A DNA stretch of 64,000 bases from RGIG4097 sp964599875 (GTDB lineage Bacteria; Bacillota; Clostridia; Christensenellales; CAG-917): NCBI GenBank assembly GCA_964599875.1, contig CAZRHE010000006.1:1-64000 (forward strand), in the 5' to 3' direction. Under the pieces are notes generated by a model. It made no database searches and was not told the origin of the DNA. It saw nothing but the letters and a program-made list of their open reading frames with translations. How positions within the stretch are numbered: the first letter of the stretch is position 1; the number at the start of each line of letters is the position of its first letter. A program made the position numbers and the translations under genes. Of the stretch, positions 44,115 to 52,774 are shown piece after piece.

Positions 44115-44828
44115 CTAACTGTTTCTAATCGTAATACTCAAGTATTTGTCCATATCAAAAGCGGTCCACGCACCCTCTTCGGGAGGATAGACTCTAAACA
44201 TCATTTGTTTGCCACCGACGGGATGCGTGAATCTTAATTCCGCAGCCCACAGGCATAGAGGGAGTTTGAGTCTTTCACCGTTGCCGTATCTTACGTCGCC
44301 TAAAATAGGATTGCCGATAGAAGCCATTTGTACTCTGATTTGATGACCTCTTCCCGTCACGAGATTGACGGATACGAGGCTTAAATTGTTTTTTGATTCG
44401 AGGACTTTGTAGTCGAGTTCTGCATACTTCGCACCTTCGGTCAGTTGCGGAACTACCTTGACGGTGTTGGTATCTTGGAACTTTTTGAGATAGCACGTGA
44501 GTTTTTCACTTCTTTCCCTCGGAGTGCCCTCGACTATTGCGAGATATCTCTTCTCTACGTCGCCGTTTCTTATCGCTTCGCTGAGCCTTGCCGCCGCTTT
44601 AGAGGTTTTTGCAAACACCATAACTCCGCCCGTAGGTCTATCCAGTCTATGCACGAGTCCGAGATAAGCGTCGCCGGGTTTGTTGTACGTTTCCACGAGA
44701 TATTGCTTCAAAAGCGTAAGCATATCGGGGTCCCCGCTTTCATCCGCTTGCACGGGTACGTTAGCCGGTTTGACGACGACTAAAAGATGATTGTCTTCAA
44801 AAAGTATTTCGATGTCTTTGTAAGTCAT
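44115..44828 (-). CDS. RluA-family rRNA/tRNA pseudouridine synthase
   Basis: A 237-residue pseudouridine synthase. The catalytic Asp is in GLVHRLDRPTGG (H-R-L-D). FEDNHLLVVVKPANVP opens the catalytic domain; no N-terminal S4 domain is present, so it is the short RluA/RluC-like type. The target uridine is unknown. The ATG at 44828 has AGAGGAC upstream and follows the methyltransferase stop by ten bases. Confidence 0.88.
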   Translation of the reverse strand: MTYKDIEILFEDNHLLVVVKPANVPVQADESGDPDMLTLLKQYLVETYNKPGDAYLGLVHRLDRPTGGVMVFAKTSKAAARLSEAIRNGDVEKRYLAIVEGTPRERSEKLTCYLKKFQDTNTVKVVPQLTEGAKYAELDYKVLESKNNLSLVSVNLVTGRGHQIRVQMASIGNPILGDVRYGNGERLKLPLCLWAAELRFTHPVGGKQMMFRVYPPEEGAWTAFDMDKYLSITIRNS

Positions 44829-44838
44829 TTTGTCCTCT

Positions 44839-45699
44839 CTATCGTTTGAAGGTGGCAAATGCCGTGCAACCTTGAGGAAGGACGAGCCCTTCCGAAGTCG
44901 CTATGCCGATTTCGTCGGCGGTTATATCCGCGTCTGCGGGAAGTGTGAGTTTCAATATATTCGCCATAACGGTGGGCTGGAGCCCCGTCGTGTAACTGTT
45001 CAAACAAACGAACAACGGATTATCGGAAAGAAGATCTGCGACGAGTTCGCAAAGTTCGCTTATACCCTCTTCGATTTTCCATTTTTCGCCGTTCGGTCCT
45101 CTGCCGAAACTGGGCGGGTCGAGAATGATTGCGTCGTAAGTGCGGCCGCGTTTTTTCTCTCTACTGCAAAACTTGAAACAGTCGTCTATGATATATCTCA
45201 TGCCGCTGTTGTCCATTCCGCTGAGCCTGACGTTTTCGCCCGCACGCTCGACCATTGCTTTCGCGCCATCCACGTGACAGACCTTTGCACCCGCTTTAAG
45301 ACAAGCGACGGACGCCGCTCCCGTATATCCGAAAAGGTTGAGCACGGAAATTTCTCTCCCAGCATTAGCGATAAGATTCATCATCCTATCCCAATTCACC
45401 GCTTGCTCGGGGAAAAGCCCCGTGTGTTTGAATCCCATAAGTTTCAACTTGAACTTCAAATCCCTCCAACCGAGAGTAAATTCGTCGTTGAAATTCGTCT
45501 TATAATGCCACGCACCGCCACCCGTTGCACTTCTTTCGTATATAGCGTCTATATTCGGATATGAGCGCAAAGGCTTTTTTGCGTGCCATATAACTTGCGG
45601 GTCGGGACGGAGCAAAGTCAAATTCCCCCAGCGTTCGAGTTTTTCTCCGTCGCCGGTTGCTATGACTTCGTATTCTTTCCAATCGGGTGCGAGCAACAT
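44839..45699 (-). CDS. Class I SAM-dependent rRNA methyltransferase (RlmI-like)
   Basis: A 286-residue methyltransferase. The SAM loop is VLNLFGYTGAASVA, followed by the acidic end of the next strand (VDGAK), and the active-site motif ILDPPSFGRG (D-P-P-S-F), as in RlmI/RlmK-type rRNA methyltransferases (COG1092). The PUA domain of RlmI is absent, and the N-terminal ~90 residues form a small alternative domain. Target not known. It begins four bases after ileS. Confidence 0.85.
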   Translation of the reverse strand: MLLAPDWKEYEVIATGDGEKLERWGNLTLLRPDPQVIWHAKKPLRSYPNIDAIYERSATGGGAWHYKTNFNDEFTLGWRDLKFKLKLMGFKHTGLFPEQAVNWDRMMNLIANAGREISVLNLFGYTGAASVACLKAGAKVCHVDGAKAMVERAGENVRLSGMDNSGMRYIIDDCFKFCSREKKRGRTYDAIILDPPSFGRGPNGEKWKIEEGISELCELVADLLSDNPLFVCLNSYTTGLQPTVMANILKLTLPADADITADEIGIATSEGLVLPQGCTAFATFKR

Positions 45700-45703
45700 A
45701 GTT

Positions 45704-48700
45704 TTATATGCGTTTTACCGAAACGGTAACCTTGTCGCCGTTGATATCCCAGTCCTTGACGTAACCGTCGATATCGCCGGAGATAGCGTCGCAGAGAACG
45801 TCGGTGAGAAAGTCTGCTTTTTCAAAGACGGCGAGCGCGACGCCTTCCGCTTTGTATCCGACGACGATATGGTCGGTGACTTCGAATCCCGCCTCTTTAC
45901 GCATGGTTTGAATCTTGGATACGATTTCTCTTTCCGCGCCCTCGAAAATGAGTTCGTCGTTGAGTTCGGTGTCGAGAACAACGGTGGTATTGCCGTCGCT
46001 TTCCGCGGAGAAACCTTCTTTATTTTGGACGGAGATGAGAACGTCTTCTTCGGTGAGTTCAATCATATTTCCGTCGATTTCGCGTCTGAAACGACCGCCG
46101 TTTTTGACCGCCGCGACGATTTCTCTTTCCGCCGTATTCAGCACTTCGCGAATCTTGCCGAGCAAGGAGCCGTATTTAGGGCCGAGGGTGCGAAGTTGAG
46201 GTTTGACGACGTAACTTACGTAATCCGCGCTACCGTCCGAAATCTCGACGTTCTTGACGTTGAGTTCGTCTTCGACGAGGGCTTTGAGTTCACTACTAAG
46301 TTCGGTCTTGCCGTTGTAGATAAGGCGTTTCAGCGGTTGACGATTCTTGAGATTTGCTTTATTTCTCGCCGCTCTGCCGAGTACGACGACTTTGAGCACG
46401 TCGTCCATACCCTTTTCGAGTTTCTCGTCGATATAACTTTCGTCCGCAACGGGGAAGTCGCAAAGATGTACGCTGATAGGCGCGTTTTCATCGAAGTTTC
46501 TGACGAGATTTTGATAGATGTTTTCAGCCATAAACGGCACGAAAGGCGCGATGACTTTGGAGAGCGTGGACAACACCGTGTAAAGCGTGGTGTACGCCGC
46601 CTCTTTACTCGGCGTCATAAGGCTGCCCCAGAAACGCTCGCGGCATCTACGGACGTACCAGTTGGAAAGGTTGTCGGTGAATTCCGCGATTTTTCTCGAA
46701 GTTTCGGTAATCTTATACTGGTCGAGTCCCTCGTCCACGAATTTGATAAGGCTGTTGAGTTCGGACAAAATCCACTTATCCATAACCATAAGTTTTTGGT
46801 CTTCGAGTTTATGCTCGACGGGATTGAATTTGTCGATTTCGGCATACAGCACGTAGAATGCGTACGTATTCCAAAGCGTACCCATAAACTTACGTTGAGA
46901 TTCGCTAACGTTGTCACCCGAAAAACGGGAAGGAAGCCAAGGCGCGCTTGCGGTATAGAAATACCATCTCGTCGCGTCCGCACCTTGTTTGTCGAGAACG
47001 CTCCAAGGGTCTACGACGTTGCCTTTATGCTTGCTCATCTTGACGCCGTCTTTGTCGTTGACGAGTCCGAGGACGATACAATTTTTGAAAGGCGCCTTGT
47101 TGAAAAGCAAGGTGGATATTGCAAGCAAAGTATAGAACCAGCCTCTCGTTTGGTCGACTGCCTCGGAGATGAAGTCGGCGGGATACTCTTCTTTGAAGAG
47201 GTCTTGATTTTCAAAGGGATAATGCCATTGCGCAAAGGGCATAGAACCGGAATCGAACCAGCAGTCGAGGACTTCGGGAGTGCGCTCGAACGTGCCGCCG
47301 CATTCACATTCCCACTTGACGTCGTCGATATAAGGACGGTGAAGTTCGATATCCTCTTTAAGTCCGCCGCAATTTCTGAGTTCTTCTCTACTGCCGACGA
47401 CGTGGAGTTTACCGCACTTATTGCACACCCAGATAGGAAGCGGAGTGCCCCAATATCTTTCACGGGAAATACCCCAGTCCACTACGTTTTCAAGGAAGTT
47501 GCCCATTCTGCCTTCGCCGATTGTGGGAGGCATCCAGTTGATGGATCGATTGTTTGCAAGGAGTTGGTCTTTGACAGCGGTCATTTGAATGAACCAACTC
47601 GAACGCGCGTAGTAAAGGAGCGGAGTGTCGCAACGCCAGCAGAAAGGATAACTGTGTTCGAAGAGTTCCTCTTTGAAAAGGTTTCCTTCTTCTTTAAGTT
47701 GACCGATGATGAGTTTGTCCGCGTCTTTGACGAACATACCCGCATAATCGGTGACTGCGTCTATGAATCTACCTCTTTCGTTGACCATTTGCACGAAAGG
47801 CAAGTCGTAACGTTTGCCGACCTTGCTGTCGTCTTCGCCGAATGCGGGTGCGATATGGACGACGCCGGTGCCGTCGGTGAGAGTGACGTAATCGTCGTTG
47901 GTGACGTAGTACGCTTTCTTCTTCGCGCCGGTTTCGTAGTCGAAAAGCGGTTCGTATTCTTGATATTCGTAATCCGAGCCTTTCTTCGTGGAAATCTTCT
48001 CGTAAGTGCCTTCTTCGAAAAGTCTACCGACAAGCGCGTCCGCCATAATGAAATTTTCGTTCCCGACTTTTATTTCAACGTAATCTTCGTTTGCATTCAT
48101 ACAAAGCGCGACGTTAGACGGCAAAGTCCAAGGAGTGGTCGTCCAAGCGAGGAAGTAGCGGTTGCTCTCCCCTTTCAAACGGAATTTGACGAACACGGAA
48201 GTTTCCTTGACGTCCTTGTAGCCTTGCGCGACTTCGTGAGAAGAAAGCGCCGTTCCGCAACGAGGGCAATAAGGAACGATTTTGTAGCCTTTATAGATAA
48301 GCCCTTTGTCGTAAATTGTTTTGAGCGCCCACCAAACGGACTCGATATAATTGTCGTGATAGGTGACGTAGGGGTGTTTCATATCCGCCCAATAACCGAT
48401 GCGGTCGGACATCTTTTCCCATTCGCTCGTATACTTCCAAACGGACTGTTTGCATTGTTTGATGAAAGGTTCGATACCGTATTTTTCGATATCTTGCTTT
48501 CCGTCCATTCCGAGGAGTTTTTCCACTTCGAGTTCGACGGGAAGACCGTGAGTATCCCAACCCGCTTTTCTGCGGACGTGATAACCTTTCATCGTCTTAT
48601 AACGAGGAATGATATCCTTCATAACGCGGGTAAGAATATGCCCGATATGAGGTTTGCCGTTTGCGGTCGGAGGTCCGTCGTAAAAATTGAAACATTCGTG

Positions 48701-48811
48701 ACCTTCGTTTTTGTCAACGCTCTTTTCAAAAATCTCGTTTTCTTTCCAGAAAGCGAGGATTTCTTTTTCACGTTCTACGAAATTTAGATTTGTGTCGACA
48801 GGTTTATACAT
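45704..48811 (-). CDS. ileS: Isoleucyl-tRNA synthetase
   Basis: A 1035-residue class I aminoacyl-tRNA synthetase. HIGH motif as KPHIGHIL (residues 50-57), KMSKS as KMSKHKGNV, and the editing domain (CP1) with TTTPWTLPSN. The length and the KMSKH variant indicate the eukaryote-like/mupirocin-resistant IleS2 type. The anticodon-binding domain and a long C-terminal extension are intact. The ATG at 48811 with AGAGGA eight bases upstream is preferred over a GTG at 48826. Confidence 0.97.
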   Translation of the reverse strand: MYKPVDTNLNFVEREKEILAFWKENEIFEKSVDKNEGHECFNFYDGPPTANGKPHIGHILTRVMKDIIPRYKTMKGYHVRRKAGWDTHGLPVELEVEKLLGMDGKQDIEKYGIEPFIKQCKQSVWKYTSEWEKMSDRIGYWADMKHPYVTYHDNYIESVWWALKTIYDKGLIYKGYKIVPYCPRCGTALSSHEVAQGYKDVKETSVFVKFRLKGESNRYFLAWTTTPWTLPSNVALCMNANEDYVEIKVGNENFIMADALVGRLFEEGTYEKISTKKGSDYEYQEYEPLFDYETGAKKKAYYVTNDDYVTLTDGTGVVHIAPAFGEDDSKVGKRYDLPFVQMVNERGRFIDAVTDYAGMFVKDADKLIIGQLKEEGNLFKEELFEHSYPFCWRCDTPLLYYARSSWFIQMTAVKDQLLANNRSINWMPPTIGEGRMGNFLENVVDWGISRERYWGTPLPIWVCNKCGKLHVVGSREELRNCGGLKEDIELHRPYIDDVKWECECGGTFERTPEVLDCWFDSGSMPFAQWHYPFENQDLFKEEYPADFISEAVDQTRGWFYTLLAISTLLFNKAPFKNCIVLGLVNDKDGVKMSKHKGNVVDPWSVLDKQGADATRWYFYTASAPWLPSRFSGDNVSESQRKFMGTLWNTYAFYVLYAEIDKFNPVEHKLEDQKLMVMDKWILSELNSLIKFVDEGLDQYKITETSRKIAEFTDNLSNWYVRRCRERFWGSLMTPSKEAAYTTLYTVLSTLSKVIAPFVPFMAENIYQNLVRNFDENAPISVHLCDFPVADESYIDEKLEKGMDDVLKVVVLGRAARNKANLKNRQPLKRLIYNGKTELSSELKALVEDELNVKNVEISDGSADYVSYVVKPQLRTLGPKYGSLLGKIREVLNTAEREIVAAVKNGGRFRREIDGNMIELTEEDVLISVQNKEGFSAESDGNTTVVLDTELNDELIFEGAEREIVSKIQTMRKEAGFEVTDHIVVGYKAEGVALAVFEKADFLTDVLCDAISGDIDGYVKDWDINGDKVTVSVKRI

Positions 48812-48953
48812 AATATCCTCTTTCACGTGCGTGTATTACGCGTAAATATTCTTAAAAAGTATAATTGATTATCAAGAAAAAATCAACTAAAATATGTACG
48901 CCTTGTGTAACTTGTCGAAAATTCCCTTTCTTTATCATCGTTTGCGAATTAGA

Positions 48954-48982
48954 TTGACAATTTCACGGCGATTTTATAAAAT
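48954..48982 (+). promoter_or_regulatory. Promoter of tRNA-Gly
   Basis: TTGACA (48954-48959), 17-base spacer, TAAAAT (48977-48982), eleven bases before the tRNA 5' end. Confidence 0.8.
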
Positions 48983-48992
48983 ACTATTGCTT

Positions 48993-49066
48993 GCGAATGT
49001 AGTTTAGTGGTAAAACAGCAGCTTCCCAAGCTGCGGTTGTGGGTTCGATTCCCATCATTCGCTCCA
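48993..49066 (+). tRNA. tRNA-Gly (anticodon CCC)
   Basis: Complete cloverleaf: acceptor GCGAATG with CATTCGC, anticodon stem GCAGC/GCTGC with loop TTCCCAA (anticodon CCC), T-arm TGGGTTCGATTCCCA, discriminator T and an encoded CCA. Confidence 0.95.
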
Positions 49067-49111
49067 AAACGTCGGACTTATGCCCGACGTATTCTTTATC
49101 GAGGGATATAT

Positions 49112-49606
49112 ATGGCAAACGCAAAAGAAAACAAGAAAAGCGGATTATCTTTATCAGTCGCACTCGGCATAGTCCAAACCGCGTTTTTGATTTTGTCAAC
49201 CGCATACGGTTTCACGAAGTCCGTCGAAGACAAAACTTTCCTGCCCGTAATTTCGGTTATGATAGCGGTCTATTTCGTTTTATTCGTCGTTATGATAGTC
49301 GTTTCCGTTAAAGACGGCAAACAGGCGGTCAAGGAAACGACGGGTGAATTCAAGCAACGCAACAAGGATTTCAAATTGACGATAAAAGTCATCGACGTGA
49401 TTTCCTCTCTTATCGCTTGCGCGGCGTCCTTTCTAATCGTGTACGCAACCTACACTTCCTCCGATAGAGCCACGCTATTTCAAGTGTTAGCGCTGCTATC
49501 CGCGGGCATATCCCTTCTTAACGCGATATGGGCGGGAATCAAAACCGCAAGAAAGGTCAGGAAGAGAGTGGACAAGTCGAAAAAGACGAACGAAAAACAA
49601 AAATAA
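49112..49606 (+). CDS. Four-TM integral membrane protein of unknown function
   Basis: A 164-residue protein with four predicted membrane helices (about 11-33, 42-64, 92-114 and 119-142) and a highly basic C-terminal tail. I do not recognise a family. The ATG at 49112 follows GAGGG; the in-frame extension upstream runs into tRNA-Gly and is not real. It is likely read from the tRNA promoter and ends at its own terminator. Confidence 0.65.
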   Translation: MANAKENKKSGLSLSVALGIVQTAFLILSTAYGFTKSVEDKTFLPVISVMIAVYFVLFVVMIVVSVKDGKQAVKETTGEFKQRNKDFKLTIKVIDVISSLIACAASFLIVYATYTSSDRATLFQVLALLSAGISLLNAIWAGIKTARKVRKRVDKSKKTNEKQK

Positions 49607-49611
49607 GATTA

Positions 49612-49637
49612 AGACGTCGCAAGGCGTCTTTTTTTTC
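49612..49637 (+). terminator. Terminator after the four-TM gene
   Basis: AGACGTC, loop GCAA, GGCGTCT followed by T8. Confidence 0.85.
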
Positions 49638-49681
49638 TTCACTTTTTAGCGGAAAGTGTTATAATCGTATCGAGGTAGCGT

Positions 49682-50599
49682 ATGAGCGTAATAGAATTCA
49701 AACACGTATCCAAAACTTACGGCAAAAGGAAAGTCCTCGACGATTTGTCTTTCACCGTCGAAGAAGGCGAAGTCTACGGACTTATCGGCAAAAACGGCGC
49801 GGGTAAAACGACTGCGATAAGAATCCTTTTAGGTCTTGCCTCCGCAGACGCAGGCGAGATTTTCATCAACGGAAAATCGGGCAAGGATTTGACGGACGAA
49901 CGAAAGTCTATCGGAGCGATAATCGACTCCCCTTCTTTTAGTCCTTATCTCTCCGCGTTCGAGAACATGAAAGCGACAGCGCTTTCCCTCGGAATTTCGA
50001 ACGACGCCAAACTGAAAAACGAACTCGAATTCGTCGGGCTCAACCCCGACGACAAACTCAAAACAAGGGCGTTTTCACTCGGGATGAAACAGCGTCTTGC
50101 AATCGCAATGGCACTACTTGCAGACCCGAAAATTCTCGTTCTCGACGAACCCGTAAACGGACTCGACCCCACGGGCATTTACGAAGTGCGCGAGATAATC
50201 TCGAAACTTAATCGCGAGCGCGGAGTGACCGTGCTTATATCATCGCATCTTCTGTCGGAGTTATCGAAAACCGCCACCGCATACGGCGTGATTAAAGACG
50301 GCAAAACCATAAAAGAATTGCGCGGAAGCGAACTTCAAAGCATAGCCCGTCCGTTCATCAAAATCGTCGTCGGCGAACTGAAAAAGGCGATTAACGTGCT
50401 GATTGATAACTATAAACCCTATGAATTTGAAATTTTGCCTTATAACACGCTTGCGATTTACAACCTTGAAAAAGGGGTTGGCGGCGTTGCTACGCTCTTT
50501 CAAGAAAACGGCGTCCCGGTCCTTAGCATATCCCAACAAGACGGTGATTTGGAGTCCGCGTTTATATCCATGATGGGAGGTGCTTACGATGAAAAATAA
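49682..50599 (+). CDS. ABC transporter ATP-binding protein (bacitracin-exporter type)
   Basis: A 305-residue ATPase. Walker A GKNGAGKTTAI (residues 37-47), signature FSLGMKQRLAIAMALL, Walker B ILVLDEPVNGLDPTG. The ~90-residue C-terminal extension is typical of the BcrA/NatA-like group that works with an ABC-2 permease. The downstream permease gene overlaps it. A TATAAT box at 49662 follows the preceding terminator. Probably self-protection or peptide/lipid export; substrate not known. Confidence 0.92.
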   Translation: MSVIEFKHVSKTYGKRKVLDDLSFTVEEGEVYGLIGKNGAGKTTAIRILLGLASADAGEIFINGKSGKDLTDERKSIGAIIDSPSFSPYLSAFENMKATALSLGISNDAKLKNELEFVGLNPDDKLKTRAFSLGMKQRLAIAMALLADPKILVLDEPVNGLDPTGIYEVREIISKLNRERGVTVLISSHLLSELSKTATAYGVIKDGKTIKELRGSELQSIARPFIKIVVGELKKAINVLIDNYKPYEFEILPYNTLAIYNLEKGVGGVATLFQENGVPVLSISQQDGDLESAFISMMGGAYDEK

Positions 50600-51401
50600 C
50601 GACTTCACTTCCCTATTCAAAGCGGATTTATATAGGCTCTATCATCTTAAATGCATATATATCGCACCCGCTATTATGCTCGCTTTGATTCTAATAAATT
50701 ATGCGGTTATGTGGACGCAAAATTCACTTATCGAGGGAGCGGAAATACCCAACGAAATCATAGGTGAATTGTTGAGCGGCAAAGATATGCTTTTCTCTGC
50801 AAGTTCATATATCGACGTAGGGCTGTTTATGGCGATAATATGCGGCATTTTCATAGGCGGAGAATTCGCGTGCGGCACCGTAAAACTCACCGTCGCAAGA
50901 GGCGCAAGTCGCGTGGAATTTTATCTTTCTAAATGGCTGACACTATGCCTACTCTCCGTCGCATACACCCTTACGTCTTTCCTTATCTGCGGAATTTTGA
51001 CGGCGATAAGCGGATACGGTCAGACGTTTGACGGCGGTGAATTTGCACTCCTGCTCCGCGCGATTTCCTTGCAAATTTTGATTGCAATCGCATCCACGAG
51101 CATATACGTCGCGATAGCCTTTTTCACCCGCACGCAAGGCGCGACTATCGGCACCACGATTGCGCTTTACATATTAGTCAGCGTGATTTCCGAGGCGATA
51201 GTAATCGTCGCGCTTGCGGAAGAAAACTATTCCCTACTCGATTACGCCTACTTCACACCCTCTTTGCAACTCACGAACGCATCTTCACACGACGCTTACA
51301 CGACGGGTCAAATTTTGCAAGTGATACTCATTCCGCTTGCATACGTAGCAGCGGCACTCGGAATCGGAATCCCGACCTTTATAAAACGAGATATCAAATA
51401 A
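50589..51401 (+). CDS. ABC-2 type membrane permease
   Basis: A 270-residue membrane subunit with six predicted helices and the ABC-2 pattern (GGEFACGTVKLTVARGASRVEFYLSKWLT as the large loop-helix, positions about 99-127). The ATG at 50589 overlaps the end of the ATPase gene and has GGGAGG eight bases upstream; a GTG at 50580 would overlap that site. Forms an exporter with the ATPase. Confidence 0.88.
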   Translation: MKNNDFTSLFKADLYRLYHLKCIYIAPAIMLALILINYAVMWTQNSLIEGAEIPNEIIGELLSGKDMLFSASSYIDVGLFMAIICGIFIGGEFACGTVKLTVARGASRVEFYLSKWLTLCLLSVAYTLTSFLICGILTAISGYGQTFDGGEFALLLRAISLQILIAIASTSIYVAIAFFTRTQGATIGTTIALYILVSVISEAIVIVALAEENYSLLDYAYFTPSLQLTNASSHDAYTTGQILQVILIPLAYVAAALGIGIPTFIKRDIK

Positions 51402-51438
51402 CAAATTTCGACAAAATACGATTATAATCAGACAAATC

Positions 51439-51466
51439 AAAAAGCACTCTTTACGAGTGCTTTTTG
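51439..51466. terminator. Bidirectional terminator for ABC operon and SRP RNA
   Basis: AAAAAGCACTC / GAGTGCTTTTT stem, with T-runs on both strands; it ends the plus-strand ABC operon and the minus-strand SRP RNA. Confidence 0.9.
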
Positions 51467-51469
51467 AAT

Positions 51470-51737
51470 ACCGTGCGCCGACTCCGACAATTCATACCGA
51501 AGCGGTAGCCGAATAGGTGACTCCTCCAAAGTTTCCCCGTGGCACACGCGTCTTTTCGCTTAGTGCTGCTGCGGTCAAGCTCTGACACGGTTCACGACGA
51601 CGCATTGCACGGGACCTTGCTATCAACGTTCCTTGTTCGACGCGGCCAACCATACGAAAGGCCTCGATCGGTGTTCGACACTGCTATGGCGGATTGCAGT
51701 TTACAGGGCACCGCCAACTCCCCGTTTAGCACGGCTT
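51470..51737 (-). ncRNA. ffs: Signal recognition particle RNA, large bacterial type
   Basis: About 267 nt, Bacillus/Clostridia type with Alu domain. The 5' end GCCGTGCTAAACGGGGAG pairs with the 3' end GCACGGT. Alu-domain hallmarks GGTGCCCTGTAA and CTGCAATCCGCCATAGCAG are clear, and the S domain shows GTGTCAG...GCAGCAGCAC. It is the RNA partner of Ffh and is matured by RNase III in relatives; both genes are in this window. Confidence 0.95.
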
Positions 51738-51741
51738 TTGT

Positions 51742-51770
51742 ATTATATCATCTCAATAATATTTTTGCAA
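51742..51770 (-). promoter_or_regulatory. Promoter of the SRP RNA gene
   Basis: Minus-strand TTGCAA (51765-51770), 17-base spacer, TATAAT (51742-51747), a few bases before the RNA 5' end. Confidence 0.85.
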
Positions 51771-51788
51771 CAAAAAATTATTTGAGTA

Positions 51789-51817
51789 TTGATTTCGTAA
51801 AATCATTGTGATAATAT
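51789..51817 (+). promoter_or_regulatory. Promoter of the pyridoxal kinase gene
   Basis: TTGATT (51789-51794), 17-base spacer, TAATAT (51812-51817). Confidence 0.6.
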
Positions 51818-51856
51818 AATAGTTGAACTGTAAACTTATATGATACGAGGTGAAAC

Positions 51857-52699
51857 ATGCACGCAAGGATTTTGACCATTCAAGATTATTCGTCCGTCGG
51901 GCGTTGTTCGCTCACGGCAGCACTCCCAATACTCTCCGCTTGCGGACACGACGCAGTAGGTTTGCCGACCGCACTCCTATCCACTCAAACGGCGGGCATA
52001 ACGGGCTTTACTTTCAACGATTTAGGCTCTAATATGCTCCCCAGTTTCCGCCATTGGATGAGCCTTAATATCAAATTCGACTGTCTATATACGGGTTTCA
52101 TCGGCACTATGGAAACCGTTGACGCGACGCTGGAAATTGCAAAAGAACTCAAAAAACAAGGCACTCTCATCGCAATCGACCCCGCTTGCGCGGAAGGCGG
52201 AAAACTCTACGCGATATTCGACGACGCATACAAAGACAAGATATTCGAACTTTGCGCCCTTGCGGATATAGTCATGCCCAACTTTACCGAAGGTAAAATG
52301 CTTGCGGATTTGTCCCTTGACCTCGACCCCACCATCGAAAACGCAAGAATGATACTCAAAATTCTCGACCACAAAGGATATAAAAAGGTGTTGCTCAGCG
52401 GCATAATCGACGACGATAAACAAGGCGTCGCATCCCTTGTCGACGGCAAAATCTCTTTCCAATTCAACGAGCATTTCAACGAATACATTCACGGCGCGGG
52501 AGATTGCCTCTCCTCCGCTTTCATCGGCAAACTCATGGCGGGACAACCCTTTGAAAAGGCGGCGCAAAGCGCAGTGGATTTCTGCCACGAATGTATCGGC
52601 GTTTCTCTCAAAGAAAAAGTAGATTTGAGATTCGGTCTTCTCATCGAAAGAGCACTGCCCTCTCTCATCCGTCCCGCTACACAAAAGAAGAAAAAGTAA
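51857..52699 (+). CDS. pdxY: Pyridoxamine/pyridoxal kinase
   Basis: A 280-residue ribokinase-fold kinase phosphorylating the 5'-OH of B6 vitamers in PLP salvage. The N-terminal ILTIQDYSSVGRCSLTAALP and LSTQTAG are family blocks and GAGDCLSSAFIG holds the catalytic base Asp and anion hole. GAGGTG precedes the ATG. Monocistronic, with its own promoter and terminator. Confidence 0.88.
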   Translation: MHARILTIQDYSSVGRCSLTAALPILSACGHDAVGLPTALLSTQTAGITGFTFNDLGSNMLPSFRHWMSLNIKFDCLYTGFIGTMETVDATLEIAKELKKQGTLIAIDPACAEGGKLYAIFDDAYKDKIFELCALADIVMPNFTEGKMLADLSLDLDPTIENARMILKILDHKGYKKVLLSGIIDDDKQGVASLVDGKISFQFNEHFNEYIHGAGDCLSSAFIGKLMAGQPFEKAAQSAVDFCHECIGVSLKEKVDLRFGLLIERALPSLIRPATQKKKK

Positions 52700-52731
52700 T
52701 CTTACTAAATAACTCAATAAAATTCGTATAG

Positions 52732-52760
52732 AAAAAGCGCACTCTGCCGAGTGCGCTTTT
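52732..52760. terminator. Bidirectional terminator
   Basis: AAAAAGCGCACT / AGTGCGCTTTT between converging pdxY and EF-G-like genes. Confidence 0.9.
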
Positions 52761-52774
52761 CATACTTATTGAGA

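Noticed and set aside
45662..48787. A 1041-codon open frame on the plus strand opposite ileS, with similar long frames opposite the lipobox/polytopic gene (21367-23892), pta-ackA and the EF-G-like gene
   Set aside because: They have no family similarity, Cys/Arg/Phe/Val-rich composition and lie exactly opposite clear genes; the biased GAC/GTC/TTC codon use of the sense genes removes stop codons from that antisense frame.
49007..49111. Upstream extension of the four-TM protein
   Set aside because: It overlaps the tRNA-Gly gene; the ATG at 49112 has its own GAGGG site.
51539..51811. Apparent protein-coding frame between the ABC operon and pdxY
   Set aside because: The region is occupied by the SRP RNA on the other strand; the frame is a by-product.
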